Shown one piece after another: positions 15,774-22,128 of a stretch of DNA of 36,164 bases. This DNA comes from Flavobacterium sp. Lineage in GTDB: Bacteria > Bacteroidota > Bacteroidia > Flavobacteriales > Flavobacteriaceae. The stretch covers positions 1 to 36,164 of the forward strand of contig NZ_JANJUQ010000021.1 in assembly GCF_024710485.1 (NCBI RefSeq), written 5' to 3'. The translations under genes were made by a program, and so were the position numbers. The first letter of the stretch is position 1. The number at the start of each line of letters is the position of its first letter. The notes beneath the pieces were generated by a model. It did not search any database, was not told the origin of the DNA, and was given only the letters and a program-made list of their open reading frames with translations.

Positions 15774-16262
15774 CTACTGTTCTTCAGTATCGCTACCGGT
15801 AATTTTTTTGCCTGGTATACCATCACCGGCAAATTTATTTTCATTGGCTCTCTTTAGCACGAAACCTTTCCAAGGCACCAATTGCCAATCTTCAAAAGTC
15901 CATGGCTTGCCTTCGGCAGATCTAGTCAAAACGATAGAATTAGTCTCTTTTGGCAGAAATACTTCAGCTTGATTACCATCCTCACTAAACAATACGTAAG
16001 CACTCAAGGATTCGTCTTCACTATCCGGATTGGCAACAGGATTTAACGGAACTCCGGTAAAGGCTTTGATACATTCTTTATTGATTTTGGACCAAACATA
16101 TCCGGCAGATGCCAAGCATCCGTGCTCGTCTTTGTCGTTCACTACTGAAGAATCTCTAAGCGTTTCATTGGCTATAATCTCCTCTTCGGCTGATTTTTGA
16201 TCTGTAAGCTTACATGAGACTAAAATCGTGCAAAAAAAGACAAAAAAGAATACTTTTTTCAT
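15774..16262 (-). CDS. Hypothetical lipoprotein
   Basis: 162 aa. Lipoprotein signal with lipobox ILVSC and lipidated Cys17. The mature part is acidic (KSAEEEIIANE) with a pair of cysteines: one in HGCLASAGYVWSKINKECIKAF, a fragment that recalls small exported proteins with an SAGYxW...CI pattern, and one further along it. No family is recognised with certainty. It is the third gene of a leftward group after the MBL hydrolase and a 166-aa membrane-anchored protein, with a 23-base gap. Confidence 0.7.
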   Translation of the reverse strand: MKKVFFFVFFCTILVSCKLTDQKSAEEEIIANETLRDSSVVNDKDEHGCLASAGYVWSKINKECIKAFTGVPLNPVANPDSEDESLSAYVLFSEDGNQAEVFLPKETNSIVLTRSAEGKPWTFEDWQLVPWKGFVLKRANENKFAGDGIPGKKITGSDTEEQ

Positions 16263-16285
16263 GATGGTGTTTTTTGTGTAGGCAG

Positions 16286-16786
16286 CTAATTTAAGTCTTT
16301 TGGATATAAATACGAACTCATAACTTCAAAAGATATACTTTGGTCGTCGTTAACAAAGTATTTCAACAACACTTCACCCCAAATTTCACCATTACTGTAA
16401 TTGGCAATAATCCATCGGTGATTCAACAACTTTACTTTATTAATAATGAATTTTTGTTCACCCATTTTAACTTGATCGGTATATTTGTTTCCTTCTTTAT
16501 CATCATTAAAAGCCAACAACGCTTGTTTCACTTTTTCTGAAAAAGCATTGATATCGTTTTGGTTTAAATAATTTATTGCACGGTCATTTTGTTCTAATGA
16601 AAAGTAATTCGCCTCGTAAAGTTGGTTTTCTAAATCTGCCACTTTAGCAGAATCATTTGCAACAGTATTAGACTCTTTTCCGGCATTAAATTTCATACTG
16701 TTCTCTTTTCCGGTAAAGTATTTATAAGTGAACAAATTCATTAAAACGGCAATGATAAAAAGATAAAGAAATAGTGATTTTTTCAT
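16286..16786 (-). CDS. Hypothetical single-pass membrane or secreted protein
   Basis: 166 aa. The N-terminal hydrophobic stretch (KKSLFLYLFIIAVLMNLFTYKYF, about 2-24) has no clean cleavage site, so it may be a membrane anchor. A short coiled-coil-like segment follows (DSAKVADLENQLYEANYFSLEQNDRAINYL, about 45-75). The rest is soluble with several aromatic beta-prone stretches (HRWIIANYSNGEIWGEVLLKYF). No family recognised. It is located 5 bases downstream of the MBL hydrolase stop and so is very likely co-transcribed with it. Confidence 0.65.
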   Translation of the reverse strand: MKKSLFLYLFIIAVLMNLFTYKYFTGKENSMKFNAGKESNTVANDSAKVADLENQLYEANYFSLEQNDRAINYLNQNDINAFSEKVKQALLAFNDDKEGNKYTDQVKMGEQKFIINKVKLLNHRWIIANYSNGEIWGEVLLKYFVNDDQSISFEVMSSYLYPKDLN

Positions 16787-16791
16787 GGTAT

Positions 16792-17559
16792 TTATAGTGA
16801 AATTTTTAAATTATCGTAAGCCAAAAAAATATTCTCGGGCAATCGCTCTTGCACCTCTTCATGAAAACCGAGCAAGTGACTGATGTGGGTTAAATAGGCT
16901 TTTTCAGGCTGAACCAAATTTATGAAATCTATGGCTTCCTGCAAATTAAAATGGGAATGATGTGATTCTTCTCGCAAGGCATTTACAACCAACACTTTCA
17001 CGCCTTTTAATTTGTCAACTTCGACGGTATCAATCGTTTTTACATCAGTTAAATACGCAAAATCCTGAATTCTGAAACCAAAAACTTGAAGGTTCCCATG
17101 ATTGACATTGATTGGAATAATTGGAGTATTACCAATACTGAAAGCTTGATTGTTCACAATCTCTACAGGTTGAACGCTTGGTGCGCCGGGGTATTTATTT
17201 TCGGTTTCAAAAATATAATCAAATCGTATGCTTAAATTCTGCAAAACTCTTTTGTGACCGTAAACCGGTATGGCTTCGCCTTGTTTAAAAAAATAAGGAC
17301 GAATATCATCCAGTCCGGCGGTATGATCTGCGTGCTCATGGGTAAACAAAATTGCATCGAGTTTGGCACAACCGCAATTCAACATTTGTTGTCTGAAATC
17401 CGGACCACAATCAATAACAACGGAGTTGTCGTCCCAAGTAACCCAAACAGATACCCGTAACCTTTTGTCTTTAAAATCGGTACTCTTACAAACCGAATGA
17501 TGGCTTCCGATAACCGGAATTCCTTGAGATGTCCCTGTGCCTAAAAAGTAAACTTGCAT
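16792..17559 (-). CDS. MBL-fold metal-dependent hydrolase
   Basis: 255 aa. The metallo-beta-lactamase signature HxHxDH is in LFTHEHADHTAGLDDIRPYF (about 74-93). The N-terminus LGTGTSQGIPVIGSHHSVC is typical of the PhnP/RNase Z-like branch, and later ligands lie in NVNHGNLQVFGFRI, LTDVKTID and LTHISHLLG. Enzymes of this branch are mostly phosphodiesterases; the substrate is not predictable here. It is the first gene of a three-gene leftward group and diverges from a conserved gene on the plus strand. Confidence 0.9.
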   Translation of the reverse strand: MQVYFLGTGTSQGIPVIGSHHSVCKSTDFKDKRLRVSVWVTWDDNSVVIDCGPDFRQQMLNCGCAKLDAILFTHEHADHTAGLDDIRPYFFKQGEAIPVYGHKRVLQNLSIRFDYIFETENKYPGAPSVQPVEIVNNQAFSIGNTPIIPINVNHGNLQVFGFRIQDFAYLTDVKTIDTVEVDKLKGVKVLVVNALREESHHSHFNLQEAIDFINLVQPEKAYLTHISHLLGFHEEVQERLPENIFLAYDNLKISL

Positions 17560-17616
17560 AGTAGCATGGTTTTTGAGACTAAGCTCAAAGTTGATGACTT
17601 TAAAAGTAATTAATTA

Positions 17617-17624
17617 CAAAAATA
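17617..17624 (-). promoter_or_regulatory. -7 box upstream of the MBL hydrolase group
   Basis: On the minus strand TATTTTTG matches TAnnTTTG, 57 bases before the start codon at 17559. No clear -33 is visible. It stands about 35 bases from the oppositely directed box at 17660. Confidence 0.4.
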
Positions 17625-17659
17625 GACTTAATTATCTTTTTATAAAATACCTATTTTAC

Positions 17660-17667
17660 TAACTTTG
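17660..17667 (+). promoter_or_regulatory. -7 box deciding the start of the 488-aa conserved gene
   Basis: TAACTTTG matches TAnnTTTG, with a TTTT 19 bases upstream as a possible weak -33. An in-frame TTG at 17665 lies inside this box and cannot be the start if the promoter is used. The ATG at 17686, 18 bases downstream, is therefore preferred. Confidence 0.5.
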
Positions 17668-17685
17668 CAAAGAATACATACAAAA

Positions 17686-19152
17686 ATGGATAAGACAGTT
17701 TCTAATATAAAGCTCAAAGGCGATAAAGCGATCGAACAAATTCCTGCGATTAAAGACAAGGCTTTGCGAATTAATTTGAATGAAAACATTTACGGTACAT
17801 TCGCGGAAATTGGAGCCGGTCAGGAAACGGTAAGACACTTTTTCAGAGCCGGCGGTTCTTCAGGAACTATTGCCAAAGCAATGTCTGCTTACGATAAAGA
17901 TTTCAGTGATGCAATTTACGGCATTGAAGATGACGGTCGTTATGTTACTGAGAGTCGCTTAAAAAAAATGTTGTCTCATGAAGTGGAATTGATTGAGCAA
18001 CGTTTGAAAAGAGACAAACATCCCAACAAAATTTTCTTTAGTTATGCCAATACGGTAGCCACGATTGACTTTGCCAAGCAATTCAAAGGACACGGTTGGG
18101 TTGGTATCAAATATCAGGTTGAACCTGATGAAGACTACAACGAAATCATACTTCACATCCGTTTTAAGGAAACCGATGCTAAATTGCAACAAGAAACCTT
18201 AGGCATTTTAGGTGTCAACCTAATTTACGGTGCCTATTACAAATACAATGATCCCAAAAAACTCTTGCGCTATTTGTATGATCATTTAGACAAAGACCAA
18301 TTGGAGATTGACACCATTAATTTCTCAGGACCACGTTTTGCCAATGTAGATAATCGCTTGATGAGTTTACAGTTGGTTAAAAACGGAATGACCGATGCAG
18401 TAATGTTTGGTCCTGACGGTAAAAACGTTTTACCGGCTTCGGTATTGTACAAGAAAAACATCTTGGCCTTGCGCGGTAGTTTCCGTCCGGTAACCCAGGT
18501 TAATATGGACATGTATGAGAAATCGTTGAAAATGTTCTTGGAGGAAAGCAAAGTGGATAAAGATAATACTCTAGTGGTGTTTGAAATTACACTATCTAAC
18601 TTGCGTTCGGAAGGTGAAATTGACGAAAGAGATTTTATGGACAGAGCCGAATTACTTTGTTCATTGGGTCAAACCGTTATGATTTCAAATTTCCAGGAAT
18701 ATTACAAAGTAGTCGAATATTTCTCCAACTACACTAAAGCCCGTATGGGATTAGCCATGGGTGTGAATAACTTGGTAGATATTTTTGACGAGAAATACTA
18801 CCGTCATTTGAGCGGAGGTATTTTAGAAGCTTTCGGAAAATTATTCTACAGAGATTTGAAAGTGTTCTTGTATCCTATGGAAGATGAAAACGGCGAAATC
18901 ATCAATTCACAAAATTTGAAAGTACATCCTCGAATGAAAGAATTGTACAAGTTTTTCGCTTACAACGGAAAAGTAGTAGACATAACCGACTTCGATAAAG
19001 ATCACCTAAAAATATTCTCTCGGGAGGTTTTAAAAATGATCAACAACGGCGTTCCGGGTTGGGAAAAAATGCTACCGCAAGGTATTGCAGAAATCATCAA
19101 AAAGCACCGCTTGTTTGGATATGATCCCAATAAAATTTTAGAAAAAGCATAA
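17686..19152 (+). CDS. Conserved cytoplasmic protein of unknown function
   Basis: 488 aa from the ATG. No signal peptide and no membrane segment, so any exported or TonB-receptor label would be wrong. Very regular stretches look highly conserved: LRINLNENIYGTFAEIGAGQE (about 27-47), FFRAGGSSGTIAKAMSAYDK, FFSYANTVATIDF, ETLGILGVNLIYGAYY, NGMTDAVMFGPDGKNVLPASVLYKKN, and GLAMGVNNLVDIFDEKYY. I recall similar proteins across Bacteroidota and other phyla but know no tested function. The many Gly-rich turns and acidic residues suggest a soluble enzyme. It is a single gene with a strong terminator. Confidence 0.85.
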   Translation: MDKTVSNIKLKGDKAIEQIPAIKDKALRINLNENIYGTFAEIGAGQETVRHFFRAGGSSGTIAKAMSAYDKDFSDAIYGIEDDGRYVTESRLKKMLSHEVELIEQRLKRDKHPNKIFFSYANTVATIDFAKQFKGHGWVGIKYQVEPDEDYNEIILHIRFKETDAKLQQETLGILGVNLIYGAYYKYNDPKKLLRYLYDHLDKDQLEIDTINFSGPRFANVDNRLMSLQLVKNGMTDAVMFGPDGKNVLPASVLYKKNILALRGSFRPVTQVNMDMYEKSLKMFLEESKVDKDNTLVVFEITLSNLRSEGEIDERDFMDRAELLCSLGQTVMISNFQEYYKVVEYFSNYTKARMGLAMGVNNLVDIFDEKYYRHLSGGILEAFGKLFYRDLKVFLYPMEDENGEIINSQNLKVHPRMKELYKFFAYNGKVVDITDFDKDHLKIFSREVLKMINNGVPGWEKMLPQGIAEIIKKHRLFGYDPNKILEKA

Positions 19153-19155
19153 ATG

Positions 19156-19187
19156 AAAAGGCCAAGAATTAATCTTGGCCTTTTTTT
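19156..19187 (+). terminator. Intrinsic terminator after the 488-aa gene
   Basis: AAGGCCAAGA pairs with TCTTGGCCTT across a short ATTAA-type loop, followed by seven T residues. It overlaps the stop codon of the convergent bcp gene and is strong only for the plus strand. Confidence 0.9.
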
Positions 19188-19638
19188 ATTTCAATATTTG
19201 TGCAGCATGTGCTTTGGTTTTAACCTCGGTAATTATATCTTCCAGAACACCTTCTTCATTAATCACAAAAGTCGTTCTGTGAATTCCATCATACTCTTTA
19301 CCCATAAATTTTTTCGGGCCCCAAACTCCAAATGCCTGGATAACTGATTTGTCCTCATCGGCTAAAAGCGGAAAGGGGAAATCAAACTTGTTTTTGAAAC
19401 TTGCTTGGGCTTTAGCACTATCGGCACTTACTCCTAAAAGAGCATAATTGTTAGCTTTGAAACGTTCAAAGTTGTCTCTTAAATCACATGCCTCCGCAGT
19501 ACAGCCAGGTGTATTGGCTTTTGGGTAAAAGAAAACCACTAATTTTTTTCCATGATAATCAGCCAAAGTATGTTGGTTACCATCTTGGTCTTTTCCGGAG
19601 AAATTGGGCGCTTTGTCGCCTATTTTTAATGTAGTCAT
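19186..19638 (-). CDS. bcp: Thioredoxin-dependent peroxiredoxin (Bcp/PrxQ type)
   Basis: 150 aa, normal length. It reduces hydrogen peroxide and organic hydroperoxides with thioredoxin as donor. The peroxidatic Cys46 is in PKANTPGCTAEAC and the resolving Cys51 is five residues on, the classic Bcp/PrxQ arrangement. An FGVWGPKKFMGKEYDGIHRTTFVI stretch matches the family C-terminal half. No signal peptide, so cytoplasmic. It is a single gene, convergent with the 488-aa gene and divergent from nth by 72 bases. Confidence 0.95.
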   Translation of the reverse strand: MTTLKIGDKAPNFSGKDQDGNQHTLADYHGKKLVVFFYPKANTPGCTAEACDLRDNFERFKANNYALLGVSADSAKAQASFKNKFDFPFPLLADEDKSVIQAFGVWGPKKFMGKEYDGIHRTTFVINEEGVLEDIITEVKTKAHAAQILK

Positions 19639-19710
19639 TTGATTAATGCTGGTTTAAATTAATGAATAGTTGGGTTTTATTTTTATTTTTACCAACCAAA
19701 TTTAGACAAA

Positions 19711-20376
19711 ATGACCAAACAAGAACGTGCAACATTCGTTATAAATACGTTAAATGAATACTATCCTGAAATTCCGATTCCGCTCGACCATAAAGATCCC
19801 TATACTTTATTGATAGCTGTATTGCTCTCAGCTCAATGTACCGATGTTAGGGTGAACCAAATCACTCCTATCCTATTTGACAAGGCAGATAATCCGTATG
19901 ACATGGTTCAACTTTCAGTCGAAGAAATCAAGGAAATCATCCGACCTTGCGGCTTATCGCCTATGAAGTCGAAAGGCATTTACGGATTGTCGAAAATTTT
20001 AATCGAAGAGCACAATGGTCAAGTTCCTCAGAGTTTTGAAGCATTAGAAAGATTACCTGCTGTTGGACACAAAACCGCTAGCGTAGTTATGTCTCAGGCT
20101 TTCGGAGTGCCGGCATTTCCCGTTGACACACACATACACCGATTAATGTACCGCTGGAATCTATCTAATGGCAAAAGTGTACAGCAGACCGAGAAGGATG
20201 CCAAAGCTATATTTCCCAAGGAATTGTGGAACGATTTGCACTTGCAAATTATTTGGTACGGACGAGAATATTCACCGGCTCGAGGTTGGGATTTAGAAAA
20301 AGATATCATCACCAAAACTATCGGCAGAAAATCGGTTTTGAATGACTACTTTAAAAAAACATCCCGCAGCGTTTAG
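19711..20376 (+). CDS. nth: Endonuclease III-type DNA glycosylase/AP lyase without the Fe-S cluster motif
   Basis: 221 aa. Removes oxidised pyrimidines and cleaves abasic sites in base excision repair. The HhH motif ERLPAVGHKTASVV contains catalytic Lys121, and the catalytic Asp139 is in FPVDTHIHRL. E. coli Nth has a C-x6-C-x2-C-x5-C [4Fe-4S] loop after the last helices. Here that region reads LQIIWYGREYSPARGWDLEKD and contains no Cys; the whole protein has only Cys43 and Cys80. The length is otherwise normal and the reading frame intact, so this looks like an evolved loss, not damage. The 3' end overlaps a terminator for the opposite strand. Confidence 0.92.
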   Translation: MTKQERATFVINTLNEYYPEIPIPLDHKDPYTLLIAVLLSAQCTDVRVNQITPILFDKADNPYDMVQLSVEEIKEIIRPCGLSPMKSKGIYGLSKILIEEHNGQVPQSFEALERLPAVGHKTASVVMSQAFGVPAFPVDTHIHRLMYRWNLSNGKSVQQTEKDAKAIFPKELWNDLHLQIIWYGREYSPARGWDLEKDIITKTIGRKSVLNDYFKKTSRSV

Positions 20377-20389
20377 CACTACGGGACGT
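20353..20389 (-). terminator. Intrinsic terminator for the sigma factor/small ORF transcript
   Basis: On the minus strand a 10-bp stem (20389-20380 with 20368-20359, two G-T wobbles, 11-base loop, core CCCG/CGGG) is followed by seven T residues. It starts four bases after the stop codon of the 47-aa ORF and lies across the end of nth. Its position supports that ORF being a real transcribed gene. Confidence 0.7.
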
Positions 20390-20392
20390 TAA

Positions 20393-20536
20393 TTAATTAG
20401 CAATACTTTCGAAGTTCATGTTGCCTACTTTGATAATATTCAATGCACAAGAATATTGAAGTATCAAACGGATTGTTTCTTTTTTGGGTAACATTTTTTG
20501 TGTTGCTAATTTGCGTTTGGAGTAAAGTTTTGCCAT
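20393..20536 (-). CDS. Small basic protein of 47 aa, unlisted by usual ORF length cut-offs
   Basis: 47 codons on the minus strand from the ATG at 20536 to TAA at 20393. The product begins MAKLYSKRKLATQKML, continues with PKKETIRLILQYS, and ends ALNIIKVGNMNFESIAN. It is strongly basic at the N-terminus with a predicted central helix (about 18-34). The Lys-rich start, the PKKETI stretch and the ALN-x-K-x-GN-x-FE-x-IAN tail resemble short hypothetical proteins of Flavobacteriia from memory. It begins 59 bases after the sigma factor stop in the same direction and ends four bases before an intrinsic terminator, so it is probably the second gene of a sigma factor transcript. The function is unknown. 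Confidence 0.6.
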   Translation of the reverse strand: MAKLYSKRKLATQKMLPKKETIRLILQYSCALNIIKVGNMNFESIAN

Positions 20537-20595
20537 ATAAAAAACCGATTAGTTTGATTGTTTATAGGATAACGCAAAAAATTACTTTTTATTGT

Positions 20596-21183
20596 TTAGG
20601 AAGGCAAATAAATTTTATTTTTTTCTATTACTTTTCTCAAATTAGTAATGGCATAGCGCATTCTGCCTAAAGTTGTATTAACACTAACTCCGGTGTAATC
20701 TGCTATTTCCTTGAAACTCATATCTAAATAATAGCGCATCATAATCACTTCTTTTTGATCGTGCGGTAATTTTTCGATGATAGCTTTGATATCAATTTCA
20801 ACTTGATTTTTGATTAATTTTCGTTCAATATTCAGAGACTCATCTGTCATTCTGGAAAAAACCGATAATTCATCAGTATCCCTATTAAGCGGCATTTTTT
20901 TATCGCTTCTGAATTTATCGATGATTAAATTACTGGCTATACGCAACACCCAAGACAAAAACTTGCCTTCTTCATTATAATACTTGCGCGACTTAAGCGT
21001 ATGAATTACTTTGAAAAAGGTTTCCTGAAAAATGTCTTCCGTAATGTCTCTATCCAAAACCTTGGAATAGATGTATCCGTAAATTTTTGATTGGTGCCTG
21101 TTTACAAGAATTGCCAACGAATTTTCATCGCCGGAAATGTACTTATCAACTAATACTGCATCAGGAAGTTGAGATTTTGCCAT
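20596..21183 (-). CDS. ECF-type RNA polymerase sigma factor
   Basis: 195 aa. Sigma region 2 spans about residues 20-95 (DIFQETFFKVIHTL, then FLSWVLRIASNLIIDKFRSDKK with the -10 recognition helix). Region 4 spans about 130-190 (LPHDQKEVIMMRYYLDMSFKEIADYTGVSVNTTLGRMRYAITNLRKVI) with the helix-turn-helix. No anti-sigma gene follows, unlike FecI/FecR or SigE-type pairs; the next gene is a 47-aa ORF. It therefore looks like a stand-alone regulator conserved in flavobacteria and not a dedicated switch for the neighbouring glucan locus, although adjacency makes a link possible. Confidence 0.92.
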   Translation of the reverse strand: MAKSQLPDAVLVDKYISGDENSLAILVNRHQSKIYGYIYSKVLDRDITEDIFQETFFKVIHTLKSRKYYNEEGKFLSWVLRIASNLIIDKFRSDKKMPLNRDTDELSVFSRMTDESLNIERKLIKNQVEIDIKAIIEKLPHDQKEVIMMRYYLDMSFKEIADYTGVSVNTTLGRMRYAITNLRKVIEKNKIYLPS

Positions 21184-21278
21184 AACAATACCTTTTAGTG
21201 AGGATTAAAAAACAATTTTTTATTCTAAAAAGTAGTGTTTTGGTATAGGCAAATCAGTTTTGTGAGTTAAACATATTC

Positions 21279-21311
21279 CAAATTTAACATAAAATTTATT
21301 TAATACGCAAA
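21279..21311 (-). promoter_or_regulatory. Promoter for the sigma factor gene
   Basis: On the minus strand TTTG (21311-21308), a 21-base spacer, then TAAATTTG (21286-21279), matching both flavobacterial boxes. The predicted leader is about 90 bases. It lies in the 173-base gap after the last PUL gene and separates the sigma factor from that operon. Confidence 0.55.
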
Positions 21312-21356
21312 TAAAATTGAAAAAAAGCTCGATTTCATGTTAAAAAAGTAAGTTGA

Positions 21357-22118
21357 TTATTGATAAACTCTGATGTAATCTACTACAAATTCTTGCGGAA
21401 AAATACTGTTATCAACATCGTGGCCACCAAAATTTCCGCCTACAGCCACATTGATAATAAAATAAAACGGCTGATTGAAAGGCCAAGTGCTTTCATTTTT
21501 AATTTCGGGAGCGAAAGTATAAACCGATTGGTTGTCGACAAAAAACTCAATTTTGTCTTTAGTCCAGTCGATGGCATACATATGAAAACCTTCTTCAATG
21601 TTGTTTATTTTGGTTTTTTTGGTATTGATGGTATTGCCATGACTGTCTTGCGTATGTAAAGAAGTAAAAATTTCATGCGGTTCTCGACCTACATACTCCA
21701 GTATGTCAATCTCACCACATTTGGGCCAACCTACTTGTTTGATGTTGGAACCGAGCATCCAAAAGGCCGGCCAAATTCCTTTACCTGTAGGGATTTTAGC
21801 TCTTACTTCCATCCTGCCGTATTGGAATTCTTCCTTACCGGCAGTGGTGATTCGGGTTGAAGTATAGCCATCGCCTTGGTTGAGTACTTTGATGATCAAA
21901 TTTCCGTTTTTGAGACTATGATTGTCTTTGGTGTAAATTTGTTTTTCGTTGTTTCCCCAACCGCAAATATTGGGACATCCATCACCTAGTTCGAAATTCC
22001 AAACACTTTCATTCAAAGCATCACCGTTGAACTCTTCTTGCCATACTAACTTTCGTTCGGCTTGTTGTGCCCAACATAAACCAAATGACATTAATCCGAT
22101 AAACCATATCTTTTTCAT
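21357..22118 (-). CDS. GH16 endo-beta-1,3-glucanase (laminarinase), Sec-exported
   Basis: 253 aa. Signal peptide to about residue 18 (GLCWAQ), with Leu just before the Cys, so not a lipobox. A single GH16 domain fills the rest. The catalytic motif is GEIDILE: nucleophile Glu136, Asp138, acid/base Glu141. WNFELGDGCPNICGWGNNEKQIYT and GIWPAFWMLG are typical of the laminarinase branch, which cleaves internal beta-1,3-glucosidic bonds. It is the last gene of the PUL, 10 bases after GH3. With no lipid anchor it is probably periplasmic, shortening imported oligosaccharides, or secreted. Confidence 0.92.
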   Translation of the reverse strand: MKKIWFIGLMSFGLCWAQQAERKLVWQEEFNGDALNESVWNFELGDGCPNICGWGNNEKQIYTKDNHSLKNGNLIIKVLNQGDGYTSTRITTAGKEEFQYGRMEVRAKIPTGKGIWPAFWMLGSNIKQVGWPKCGEIDILEYVGREPHEIFTSLHTQDSHGNTINTKKTKINNIEEGFHMYAIDWTKDKIEFFVDNQSVYTFAPEIKNESTWPFNQPFYFIINVAVGGNFGGHDVDNSIFPQEFVVDYIRVYQ

Positions 22119-22128
22119 AACAGCAATA

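Noticed and set aside
17665..17685. TTG start seven codons upstream of the ATG of the 488-aa protein
   Set aside because: The TTG lies within the TAACTTTG -7 box, so it would not be in the transcript; the ATG at 17686 follows at a sensible distance.
20443..20670. Plus-strand 75-aa ORF with hydrophobic stretches
   Set aside because: It is antisense to both the sigma factor end and the 47-aa gene, has low-complexity Phe/Ile-rich sequence that comes from AT-rich DNA read backwards, and lacks a promoter-like box.
20596..21183. Sigma factor as a dedicated regulator of the glucan PUL
   Set aside because: It has its own promoter, no anti-sigma partner and no SusC N-terminal signalling extension can be seen in this window. 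Adjacency alone is weak evidence.
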